A stretch of DNA of 64,000 nt from Rotaria socialis (Eukaryota; Rotifera; Eurotatoria; Philodinida; Philodinidae), in the NCBI GenBank assembly GCA_905331475.1, contig CAJNYU010002470.1, positions 1-64,000 of the forward strand, read 5' to 3'. Position 1 is the first letter of the stretch; each line of letters begins with the position of its first letter. The position numbers and the translations under genes are program-made. This document shows, in pieces, positions 40,487 to 51,491 of this stretch. The notes beneath the pieces are model-generated. The model made no database searches and was not told where the DNA came from. It saw nothing but the letters and a program-made list of their open reading frames with translations.

Positions 40487-43400
40487 TCACACCGGTGATA
40501 CTAATAAATGGGTTGCAGTTGAAGCAGCTGGTGGTACATCATCTGACCCTTTGTTGGGACTTTTTACATGTCGTTCACGAATTCGCCGTAAAAGTTCTTC
40601 ACCTAAAATGAAAACATTTTAATCTCTGATGTTTTTATCTTTTCAACTAAAAACTTACTTCGCCGTTTGCTTTCATTGGGTTGTACAAGACGGGCTGTAT
40701 CAATATTTTGACCACATAATATACAAGGTTTCATTTTTGAACATTGTAATTCTTTCGGTGTTGTCCATTCACCCTAGATAGAAAAAATAAATAGTATCAT
40801 TTCTCAAACACTATTTAACACGTTCAATAATTACCATAAACGAAAATTCTTTACAATTTGGACATTGAACAGAACGATTAAATTCATTACCTTTGCAATA
40901 GAAAAATAAAATAAAATCCAATTTTTCGCATATCAATTATCAGCTTACCCGGAGCTATAGTTGTTAGCATAGCCTCCGCATGATTGAGTATAGGCATAAG
41001 TAGATTCCAAATTTCTTCTAATGGCTGTTCAACCATACTCGTACCACAACGACATTCAAAATACGTTCGATGATCTGTTTCCAAAAGAAATCTAATTTAA
41101 AAAAAAAATGAATTCTACTGCCTTGAAAAGAATGAATTTTGTTTTTCCATACCTCACATCTTTTTCTTCATGTGCACCTAAAATAAAATTATTATAATGT
41201 TTCTTATAGATTATGCTTAATCTTAATATCGCTGAAACAGAAAATCGATGAAAAAATCCAAGTGGTAATGATTGACTTGTATAACGAATGGTAATAATAT
41301 TTTTTAAAGTATTACTAAAAGTTTTTATTTCGTCTTGTTGTTCATTTTGATTCATAAATGGTAAATAATACGGCACAATAGCATAATCAAATTTGATTTC
41401 TTCTCGAACATCCGGATTTTGTTTTACATCGATGAAACGCTCAATTTTTTTCTCGCCTTTCGAACATGGATCAGGTGTTTGAATGTGAAGAAGATGTTTC
41501 AATTGTGCTTTACTTATTTTCGGATAAGCTATTAATAAAAATCTCATCATTGCTAACCATAAATGATTTAAATGTTCTTTTTTATGTAATAAACCAAACC
41601 ATAATGACCGAAGAAGATCGGAATGTAACAGACCAAATTGAAGAAATTCTTTTTTATACCCTTGAAAAGTTGATTCTGGAATGTTTGATAATGAAAAAAT
41701 TTCATTTTTATCATAATCAAGATACGTTGTTGTCATATCATGACGAAATAAACCATAGAGAAGATCGACTAACCATGACGGACGAAGAAAAACAACACGA
41801 TCTTGTGTTCCGACTTCGTTTAAAACTAAAATTTTCCCCTCGTCATATAACGACATTGTTATATCATTGATTAAATGTGAAAGACCATGTTTACCAATAA
41901 CTCGATCAGTAAAATTTCCCCATAGAATATATGGTACAGGTAATACATCGGCTAATGATTCAACATATTCATTTGCTTCAGCCCAAAGTGTTGGTAATAT
42001 TCGATCGACATTAGGAAATATTGATTTTTGAGTTAATACATGACGTTGTATTGTTCGATTGAGATCCTCAATGCCTTGAAATGTTACAGAACTAACTGAT
42101 TGACATGGTTCAATTTGAATACTAATGTTAAGTAAAGCAGTAAATGTTTTAAGACGATCGGAAAGTGATGATGATATTGTTTGAAGAGAATGAATTGTTT
42201 CCATTTCTTGTTTTATTCGATTCGTACGATATTGAAGATAGAATTTAAAGAAATTATTGATTTTTTCTAAAACTGCAGTTCTAACAAAAATATATTTACT
42301 ATGCAATAGAATAAAAAGAAAATTAAATTAAACTTACTTTTCTTCGCGTGGTCGTGCATCATATAAATCAATACATGTAGCAATAGGTAAAATCATGATT
42401 GCATGCGCTTTTGTTACCTTTTCACATAGAATTTGTAATATTTGAAGTAATTGTGTGATCACATTCGATGATGATACATCAAATTTACCATTGAATATAT
42501 CTTCAATAGATGCAGGAGATGCTTGATGAAAATCGGCTGTATGGATACAAATGAGATGAAGTGCACTAGTATCAATAAATGGCGATATATGTTCATAATA
42601 ATTCGATGAACCATTAAAGTCAAATAGTGTCAATGGCAGGTATTTGATGGGTTCTGCTGGAAAAAAAGGTCGCGGAGTTGGCGTCGTGGGTACTACGATT
42701 GGTACGAGGATTGGTGATGGCGGTTGATTCGATACTAATATTTGTTGTTTTAGCGCTTGAGCTGAAGGATTTCGTAGTTTGCGTGTATCCATTTCAAAAC
42801 GTTGAAGTTGAATTTTAGGTAAGTCAACAGTTTTCGTATTGGCCATTGCTGGTATTTTAATTAGTGGAGCCGGTGATGGTGGGGGTGGTGGTAGTGGCGA
42901 AGTTGCTATTGGTGGAAGTAGCTTCGTGGCTGATTGATCAGCCATTGATAATAAGCGAAGTGGATAATGATGAACTATAAAATGAAATTATCTATTTTGA
43001 TCGCTAATACAATATAAAGTAGTTTAATAATGGTGATTGTATCGAACATCATGAATAGGTGATCCAAGGGTCAACATAGGTTCGCTCTCCATATGAGTGC
43101 ATATATATATATATATATTTAACTTTTTGTGAGAAAATCTTCTCACAATGAATGAATATGACATAGAAGAATCATGTACTGTTAAGAAAGAACACAATAC
43201 GTCATATTTCAATTGAAACCTTAATATCACTCGAAATTATACGAATGCAGAACATGAACTCTATTTAGAGTAAGCACAATGAGAGATAGTAGGCTTTTCA
43301 AATGTTTACTAAGAGAATCACCAGTGAATTCATCAAGGTTGTATAGATCTAAAGTACCATTATGTTCAAGTAAATCAGAAATAGACAACCTTTTGAACTT

Positions 43401-45482
43401 TGTTTTTGTCTGAAGCTTAAAAACATACTTTTTCTTATGCTCTTCGATGAGTTTTATCCAATAGAAATTGGTAATAACTAAAATATTGATCATTGCATAC
43501 TATAAAGCTATGAACAAATGCACTCGGGAGAGTTGTAATTTGATCAAAATATGTCGAATACTGTTCTGTTTATAACAGTACAATATCTTTCATTCTAAGA
43601 CGAATACGTGAAACAATTATAGTGAGCATGGAATAGGAATTGTGAAACATAAGACTAATTACAACAATTAAATTACATGATATGAGTTCTGCGTCATCAG
43701 CTAGAAATGAATAGAGAATATTTCAAATCACAAACCTTAGCGTGATTCCTAATGAATGCAATGAGTTCAAGGTATTTGTTTACTGAATCAGTTATTATTA
43801 CGGAGTACCATTTCAAGTGTTTCGTTGGGGTGTCTAACTGAGTATGGTTACCATTAAAGTTTATTTGCCAATCAATTCCTTAGTTTTTATGATATTTTCT
43901 TTCTAATCAACTGTTAAAGACCTATCGAGTATTCTAAGATTTCGGTGGACATCGAGAAGCTTATGTTTTGTTTCTTTCAAATAAAACTCACTAACCATGA
44001 ACAATTCTCTCTTGTGTTGCTTCAATGTCTTCATCAATATTTACAGGCATGTTTTCTTCTAGGCAACTTGCTAATGATGTTTTTCCACTCTTTTTTGGGC
44101 CAATCAGACATATTTTAAAACCTTGTCGAACATTAGCATCTACTTGTTGTTCATCAAAACAGCTTCTGATCATTCGAAGTACATTTATTGTATTTGCACT
44201 AGTTTCAATGAGCATTTCTAATGGAACAGCTGGTTGTGTCAATGGATTATTATGTATTTTAAGTTCTCGACTTGAAATTAAATCGTTGTTTAATTTTTTT
44301 ACCAAATCATTTGAAATCGTACGTATTTTATTATTCGATACATCGACTTTAAGTGCAATAAGTAATAAATAATCATAGAATTTTGTTAATTCATTAAATG
44401 ATAAATCAATTGAAAAAATCATTGAACCTCGCGTATAAGTAACTGGTAATATAGGTAATTTTGCTATTAAATTATGACTAAGATTTAATACATCAAGAGT
44501 ATTGACAAGAAGAAGATCAACTGGAAATGATTTTAAGCGATTGTATGATAAATTAACATTTTTTAAATGATGTAATTGATGAAGACCACGTGGAAATTTA
44601 ATTAATTGATTGTTTGCAATATGAATATATTCAAGTTTTTTCATCAGACTAAAATCAATTTGCTCAGTAGTTTCTAATTTATTATGATCCAAAACTAAAA
44701 ATTTTAATCGTTTTAAATTTACAAGACCACTATCAACTGTTGTTATACAATTCTGTTCGCAATTTAATCTTACTAAATATTTATAGGTATAAATAACAAT
44801 TGGTAAATTTGAAAACCGATTAAATGATATGTCAAGTTCTTTCAGGCGTTTCAATTGTTCAAATAAATCAGCCATGTCAGTTAATTGATTATTTGAACAA
44901 TTTAATGTTTCAAGTTCAGTCAACAAACTAATATCCAATGGTAAATCACTCAATTGATTGTGACTTACATCGAAATGTTGTAATGTTTTTATTGATGAAC
45001 AAGCATTACGAATCATTTCAATATTTGTACATAACTCTGTTGTCGGCGTACGAGAACGTAGACGAGATATGGACCGAGAAAAGACACCGCCATTACAGTC
45101 ATTATCTGTCAAATGTATCGGAAAAAGATGTCGAACGCCAGATGTACCAGCTCGAATGTATAATGATGGATCAGGTGGACGAGGAGGCGCAAGAAGATTA
45201 GTATTCATTTCGTTACTAGTGCTTTTCACCTGTCCTAATGGACTAGTTTGTTGACTGACATTGGAAAAACGAAAAGATTGTGATGTACGCCTTGACTGTG
45301 GCCGACTCTGTTTTGAAACTGCCTTTTAAATAAAGATGAATTAAATCATGCAAATAGAAAAAATTGAATATATTTATACAGATTATTTTTCTTTTTAATC
45401 GACTCACTTTAGTGACACTCGACGCACGACGCCCTACCGCCGGCGATGGCACTTTCTCGATTGTTGATGCAGCAACCGGCAT
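40487..45482 (-). CDS. ROCO-family protein: LRR, Roc GTPase, COR, Cys-rich tail
   Basis: Eight exons (45482-45408, 45322-43996, 42974-42338, 42280-41153, 41091-40949, 40890-40835, 40773-40659, 40602-40487) give 1198 aa. Residues ~110-390 are leucine-rich repeats (LQHFDVSHNQLSDLPLDI type). A P-loop GPKKSGKTSL lies near residue 433, followed by a Pro-rich insert of roughly 100 residues (PLPPPPPSP). The Roc G3 motif LFDFNG is near 585, then a G4-like ATCIDLYD. COR features run from about 680 to 1055 (RVVFLRPSWLVDLLYGLF; IPESTFQGYKKEFLQFGLL). The C-terminal part has paired cysteines (FECRCG, QCPNCKEF, KPCILCG), likely a zinc ribbon. ROCO proteins are large regulatory GTPases. There is no kinase domain, so it is not LRRK; MFHAS1-like is the closest recollection. 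A ~1 kb intron splits the Roc domain just after the P-loop. Confidence 0.88.
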
Positions 45483-46767
45483 AATATATCTCGTTTATTT
45501 TATGGCACCCCACTACACAATGCTAACAATAACAGGACGTCAAATGATTGAGAAGTTTGATTCTTTTTTTCACAATTTACTTTACCTTTCTTCTCGAGTT
45601 TTTTCTTCTACTCTTTTTCTTACGGTCATGTTTGCGTCTTCTTGTGAATTTTCAAAATTTTTGATGTCAACATTTTGTTCTACTATTGACAACAATCGTT
45701 CACACATGCCATTCTTATTTTTCGTCTGGCTATTGATCGAGCAACCATTTTATTCTGTACTTTCTTACGTTCATCGATTAAATTTTAAACCCATTTCCTG
45801 AAATTCTGTATTCTCTCAAGGATCTCTTTAAGTAGCTGAGTAACCAAGAAAAAAAACACATTCTCAATTCTGATTTCAGTAATAATGAAACGTATGAAAT
45901 CGATATTGCCGTGTAATAAGCCGCTTATGAAGTGTATTTCTTTTATCAACAATGAGGTATTTTTCTTTCTTTCGTTTTAATGGTACAACTTTCAGTTATA
46001 GCAATGTTGTTTTATTCTAAAATTTGGAAATCTTAGTTTTTGCGTGTAAAGTACCTAATTATTCACGTTTAATGAAATCAACCTTGGTTGCTATCGTTTC
46101 ATTGCGTTTGTATCGGTAATTTTATTGTTTTCTTTTGAGAAAAAAACAAAAAAAAATCTGCATTTTAATTAAAAAGCTAATTTAAACTGAAGAATAAATA
46201 AAAAAATAGATCTTATTCGCTTAACTTAAGTCAATAAAGAGCTTATGTTTGACTTTGCACAGCGAAAGCTTATCCGTTAGATGTGATCGTCAATAAAAAA
46301 GAGAATTCACGTCAGCCAGTCGGCATATTAACAAATATTTTTATATTTCTAACTGGAAATATTCTAGTCAATCGATGATAATCAATATTACGAAAAGAAA
46401 ATTCGTAAGGAAAACCTTATTTGACAACTAATTAATGTATCCTATTCCATTGAACGATAGTATACGACCATAATTGCCTGTACCATTTAATCTTAATAAA
46501 GAATGAATCCTTGCGTCTCCTCACGCTGGAATCCTTTCGTATTCATGCTTGTAGGAAACACATGCTAAATTTTTCTTTCGTATCTAGTCAGTTCAACCTA
46601 TGTAGAACACAGCTAATGCAATAATGAATACGTTTATCAAAATTTGTTTTTTCGTATGTTTCTTTTTTTTTATCCATTCTCTATACAATATCTCACACAA
46701 AAAGGACAAGCAACAATACATCAGCATGATGGAAAAGAAAACTATAAAAACAACCGAACAAAAAAAA
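45483..46767. other. Intergenic region between ROCO and SETDB1 genes
   Basis: About 1.3 kb of AT-rich sequence: promoter side of the ROCO gene and 3' flank of SETDB1. The open frame continuing on the plus strand to 45801 is Phe/Ser-rich and has no support. No repeats seen. Confidence 0.5.
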
Positions 46768-49152
46768 TTAAAGTAACCGATGGCGACATTCATCCGAACC
46801 ACAACGACAATGTAACACCCGATTCTCCACTGTATCCACCTAAAAAGAAATAATAAAACATCTATCAAAAAAGAAATACAAAAACTTACTTCATACGAAT
46901 AATCCCATACTAGTTCAGTGCCAGCTTTAACGTTAGTTGCTGTAAAAAATGCTACCCAAGGAAAACGTACATCCCACGTTTCAATAAATACATTTTGAAC
47001 AAAAACATTTGGTGAACATGAATGATTATAGAACCGTGAAACGTTTCCTTTGTAATGCGCATCCATAACATATATGCCTGAATCATAGTTGGCTAGTTGA
47101 TGATCAAGTAATGCTTTATTACTATCTGATAAGGTAGTTTTATCTTCAATAGATGTGTGATTATCTAAATATATAATAAGAATAATCACTGATAAGCCAG
47201 CCGATGGCATATAATTTAAAATTTACTTTCATTACGTTGTATTTCTGATATTTGATCAGAAAATAATTGTTGTTGATTGTCATGGTAGAAATTTGTTTCA
47301 TCATTAGATTGATCTAAATATGAGTAAAAATAATATATATCTAATGTTTCATTATGACAAATACCTTTCTGGGTTATCGCTTTTAATTTTCTCTGTAACG
47401 GTATTGGTTTAAGTGATGTAAGAAAATCTAATGCAGTAAAATAAACATCACCCATAGTTTTTTCTAAACCACGTCGATTAGCATCTGCATCGTTGAGTAT
47501 TTCTCCAGAATAGAAACTCAAGAAAGTACCCGCTGGTAGATCGTATAATGTTCGTACACCCCAACCTTTTTCTGATGTATGATAAATTTGTAGAAGAGTA
47601 TTTAAACCGAATTGCACGCATCGATTTGTACATCGTGAATCACATTTACATTTACCATTACATTCATATATACCTAGAAAAAATAGAATTCATTAAATTA
47701 ACTTAGCAGAAAAATCTCTATTTTGTAAACAAACCTGAATGAATTTTTTCAAGTAATCGTCCATGTCTATAACCAAGATTTCTTTTTGATAATGCATCAT
47801 AGAGAAAGAATCTCATTTCATCCAAATTATTATGTCGATCATCGTCCTCATCAGTCGATTGTCCGAATAATTCTTTTAATGAACCAATGAGGTCTTCATA
47901 GTAATGTGATTGAATGATACCATCGTATATTTTTTGCCAACAAGCACATTTTGTTGTATCTAAACATCCATCTGTACATGTACAACCATGTGTATTCGTT
48001 TGGTCAATGACTATATCCGATGTCAATGGTATTCTTTCAGTTGTATATTCGAATGGTTTTGGTAATGATGAATCAATTTCATTAATAAGCATTAATGGTA
48101 CTTTATCTTTTCCTAATGCATAATCGTCCAGATTAACATAGACTGTAGTCGATGAAAGAAATTTTTGTGTAACCCGACAGTTCATGTCAAACGTAAACTG
48201 TCGAATTGATAACGATGAATTCGTTTGATAGAGATATGCATGTAAACGTTCACCATCAGTAAACATTTGTCCACAAGGTGATGCATACACAATAGTACCA
48301 AGGTCATTACGTATTTGACGTTTCCATCCATGATTTAATGGTATCAAAAGAAAATGACAACATTTACTATCATTCGTTGTTGGCTGTTTATCGGAAGCAA
48401 AACGTTTGCATGGTGGTTCATAGGTTGATGGTGAATTAAATAACGGTTGAAGACGTAATGAACCACGATAAAGCCATTCGTGTTTATTTATTACGGGTAA
48501 AAATACACGCATAAGGCTGGCATCAACTTTTGATACGATTGCATCGACCCATTGCCCGTTTAATTCAATATTAATATGATCTTTAACCGCTACGTTAACA
48601 AGACGTCGTTTTGGATATGTTAAAACATAATTTTCTATGTATTGTTTTGTACCTGAATCAACCTTAGATAAATAATTTGATAATGGTTCAAGTAATAATC
48701 GAATAGCAGTCGAACGTAAATAAAAGGGTGCATCACTATCAGCAAATATCAAATAGCGTTGATTATTATTATTTGATGGTTGTTCAGCTATGATACCACG
48801 TAAGGGTTTATCAATATACCTCGAGGTATCAGCATCGCCACTTGGCATACAAAGTACTCGTGTACCAACATTAACATTTTCCCCTATACTATCATTCAAG
48901 GCAACACGTTCCGGCGGATAACGGTAATGATCTTGAGATGTTGGTTTATGATGACAATTCGACAATCGACATGTCTAAGAATAAATTATTAGAAATAATT
49001 ATTTTATTATTATTATTATTATTATTTATAATTACTAATATTTGAAGTTTATTGTCATTTGTTTGTTGCGCTCGAACGAAATATGCCACTGTCCATCCAT
49101 GTGAAGGATTATAAACAAGTACACGTTGGCCAACATCAATAGCCAAAGGCAT
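46768..49152 (-). CDS. SETDB1: Histone-lysine N-methyltransferase SETDB1-like (H3K9)
   Basis: Nuclear H3K9 methyltransferase. Five exons (49152-49036, 48974-47735, 47673-47227, 47164-46890 and 46839-46768) give 716 aa, short against about 1290 in human, mainly at the N terminus. Tudor-type region ~1-235 ([32 protein letters not shown]). Methyl-CpG-binding-like domain ~245-315 ([22 protein letters not shown]). Pre-SET cysteines ([15 protein letters not shown] and later [16 protein letters not shown]). The SET domain is bifurcated: first part [20 protein letters not shown], then an insert of about 100 residues, then [17 protein letters not shown] and [11 protein letters not shown] post-[16 protein letters not shown] ends the protein. 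Catalytic NHSCSPN and the Tyr of WDYSYE are intact. An additional 5' exon cannot be excluded. Confidence 0.93.
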
Positions 49153-49868
49153 GATTGAAAATATTTTTCTATTTTAAATTTACGATTTTTTTGCTAATTA
49201 ATGAAAAAAAATTGACGAAATTTTTTGTTAGTTAAAAATCTAAATTCATTTATTGGTTTAATGAGATTTGCTATGAAGATAGTCAATAAATATGTTCTAT
49301 TGAAAATATTTTTTTTATTTTAACGAAAATAATCAAATTTGTAGAAAAACAATACTTATTACCAACAAAGGGATAAACGAACTGATCAAAGTGATATGCA
49401 TGACATTTATTCGTGCACAAAGAGGTTTTTGAATAATTTCTAATTGGTCTGCGATAAGTAACCAATGAAAATAGACATGTTCGTGTTGGTGTAGGACTGA
49501 ACAGATTTACGATGGTTATAGACCAACGATCAATTTAACCAATATGATCGCACTGTTTCGTTGTGGCAGGTTATTGGTTTACTGCTTATTTTTATAAAAT
49601 ATTATATTTCTTCATCTTGTCCGGCTACGAACAAAATAAAAGTATAAATTAGACATTAATTGTGTACTATGATCGAGATTTTTCACTACTCTCCAGATTG
49701 TACTTGTCAATGTGATGAGTTTTATTGCGTACCCATTCTCAGGATGTCTTCAATTTATTATTAAACAAGATAATTTGAAAGTAAGGAATAAAAAAAAAAG
49801 AAAGATTAGCAATACACTCTATGTGTCTTATAATGTCAGAAAAGACAATCATTCGAATGAAAAATAAA
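49153..49868. other. Intergenic region between SETDB1 and D-aminoacylase genes
   Basis: About 0.7 kb, AT-rich, with the SETDB1 5' flank on the left and the D-aminoacylase 3' flank on the right. No exon or repeat supported. Confidence 0.5.
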
Positions 49869-51304
49869 CTAAAGTTTATAATCGACTCTACCACGAATGG
49901 GTTGACCTGGTAAATTGGTATTTTTATCCATAGTAACTAACTTTCCATCACGTAGAACGAATTTTCCATTAACAAGTACGTGTATTATACCCTGAGAAGG
50001 AAGTTTTGGCTGTTGATAAGTAGCACAATCTTTGATAGTCACCGGATCAAATATACATAAATCTGCTGTAGCACCTTCACAAATACGACCTCTAGTTTTC
50101 ATTTGTGATGAAGCACTTTCTAGTCGTTGTGCTGGTAATAGAGACATTTTTCGAATCGCCTCCATCAATGATATAATACCACGATCACGAACATAATGAC
50201 CAAGAACACGAGCACATGAACCAGCAGCACGTGGATGACCACGGAGTGCATCACTACCCATCAATGTAATAGGACTTCGAAGGCACTCAAGGACTGCTTC
50301 TTCGGGTATTGAATTAATAAGAATTAATCCTCCTTCTTTTCGATATTTAGCAAAACTGTTTGCATCCAACTGCTCTCCTGTATTAATATATGTTAAACCA
50401 TTATAATTTATTCCCAATTGTTCTTGCCATAGATCGTCATTAAACAAAGCTGAATCAATCGTACTACAACCAGCCAGATAGGGATCTACAATAGATGCTA
50501 TCTAAGTCAGTTTCTCAACAGAAACCTAAAGTACTTACAAAATTCTGTTGTTATATCCATACCATTTTTGTGTGCATCATGTATCAATTCAAGTGCTTTA
50601 TGAGTCGCTGCTAAACAAGTACTATGTAAATGGCAAACATTAATAGCAGCTTTGGTGCATGCTCCTAGAGCAAGAATTTCTTGAAGAGCTGCTAAACTAC
50701 CATTTTTTTCTTGAGCACCAAAGTGACGCATATGAACATGACAACAAACATCATATTTTTTTGCCAAACGAAAACATTCTACAATTTCCCATCGTGTAGC
50801 TCCTGGAACATAATGAATACCAAAACCTACGGCCATAGCACCTCGTCGAAGACCATATTCGATTTCTTTTTTTATTTCATCAATTCTATCAGGTTGAAGT
50901 GCTGCCGATGAATCACTATGAGGTAGAAAACCTGGTGGATGATTAAATACTTTCATTCGTGCTTGAATATGACCGATAGCTACTCCATAGTTAATTAAAG
51001 TTTTGTTGTCTCTTTCAGCATACCATAGATCAACATCATCTGTTCCAACTTCTAATTCAAAAATTGATGTAACACCATCTTGACATTTCAATGTATAGTA
51101 TTCATCACTGTGTTCATGTGAATGAACATCGATAAAGCCTGGACAAATAATTAAATTTGAAATATCTATTTCTACTTTGCCTTTTAAATTTTCTTCACTA
51201 ATCGATACAATAGATCCATCGATGATACCAACCGATCGTATAGCATCGAAATTTGTTTCAGGATTGATAACGCGACCATTTAGAAAAACAAGATCATATT
51301 CCAT
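49869..51304 (-). CDS. N-acyl-D-amino-acid deacylase (D-aminoacylase), amidohydrolase superfamily
   Basis: Predicted zinc hydrolase that releases D-amino acids from N-acyl-D-amino acids. Two exons (51304-50539 and 50485-49869) separated by one 53-bp intron give 460 aa, close to bacterial D-aminoacylases (about 480). Motifs in order: N-terminal GRVINPETNFDAIRSVGI beta-strand region; metal-binding GFIDVHSHEHSDE; IGHIQAR; CCHVHMRHFG; INVCHLHST; TTEFYPYLAGCSTID across the splice; the catalytic Asp block MGSDALRGHPRAAGSCARVL; YVRDRGIISLMEAIRKMS; and the C-terminal ADLCIFDP-VLVNGKFVLRDGKL. The acceptor is the second candidate (TTGTAG at 50486-50491), which keeps the frame. There is no signal peptide, so it is likely cytosolic. 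The family is mainly bacterial and fungal, and the near-intronless structure contrasts with its neighbours, suggesting horizontal acquisition. Confidence 0.92.
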
Positions 51305-51491
51305 GCGGGATTTGTTTTCAATTTTTTTTTTCTATAATAAAATAACCTGTATATATAAACAAGCTAACAGACATGAAACAAAAAGAGAAAGAAAAAGAAA
51401 AATCTGAACTTTCATTGCAACGGTTTGGTATACAACCAGTATACGAAAAAGAAAAGAAATATCATAGGCGAAAGATGAACAAAATCAACAT

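Noticed and set aside
43227-43493. Extra exon of the ROCO gene inside the 1-kb intron
   Set aside because: The frame does not join neighbouring exons in phase, and the model without it gives an exact codon count and a sensible Roc domain.
44025-44372. 115-codon plus-strand open frame
   Set aside because: Antisense shadow of the ROCO leucine-rich repeat and P-loop exon.
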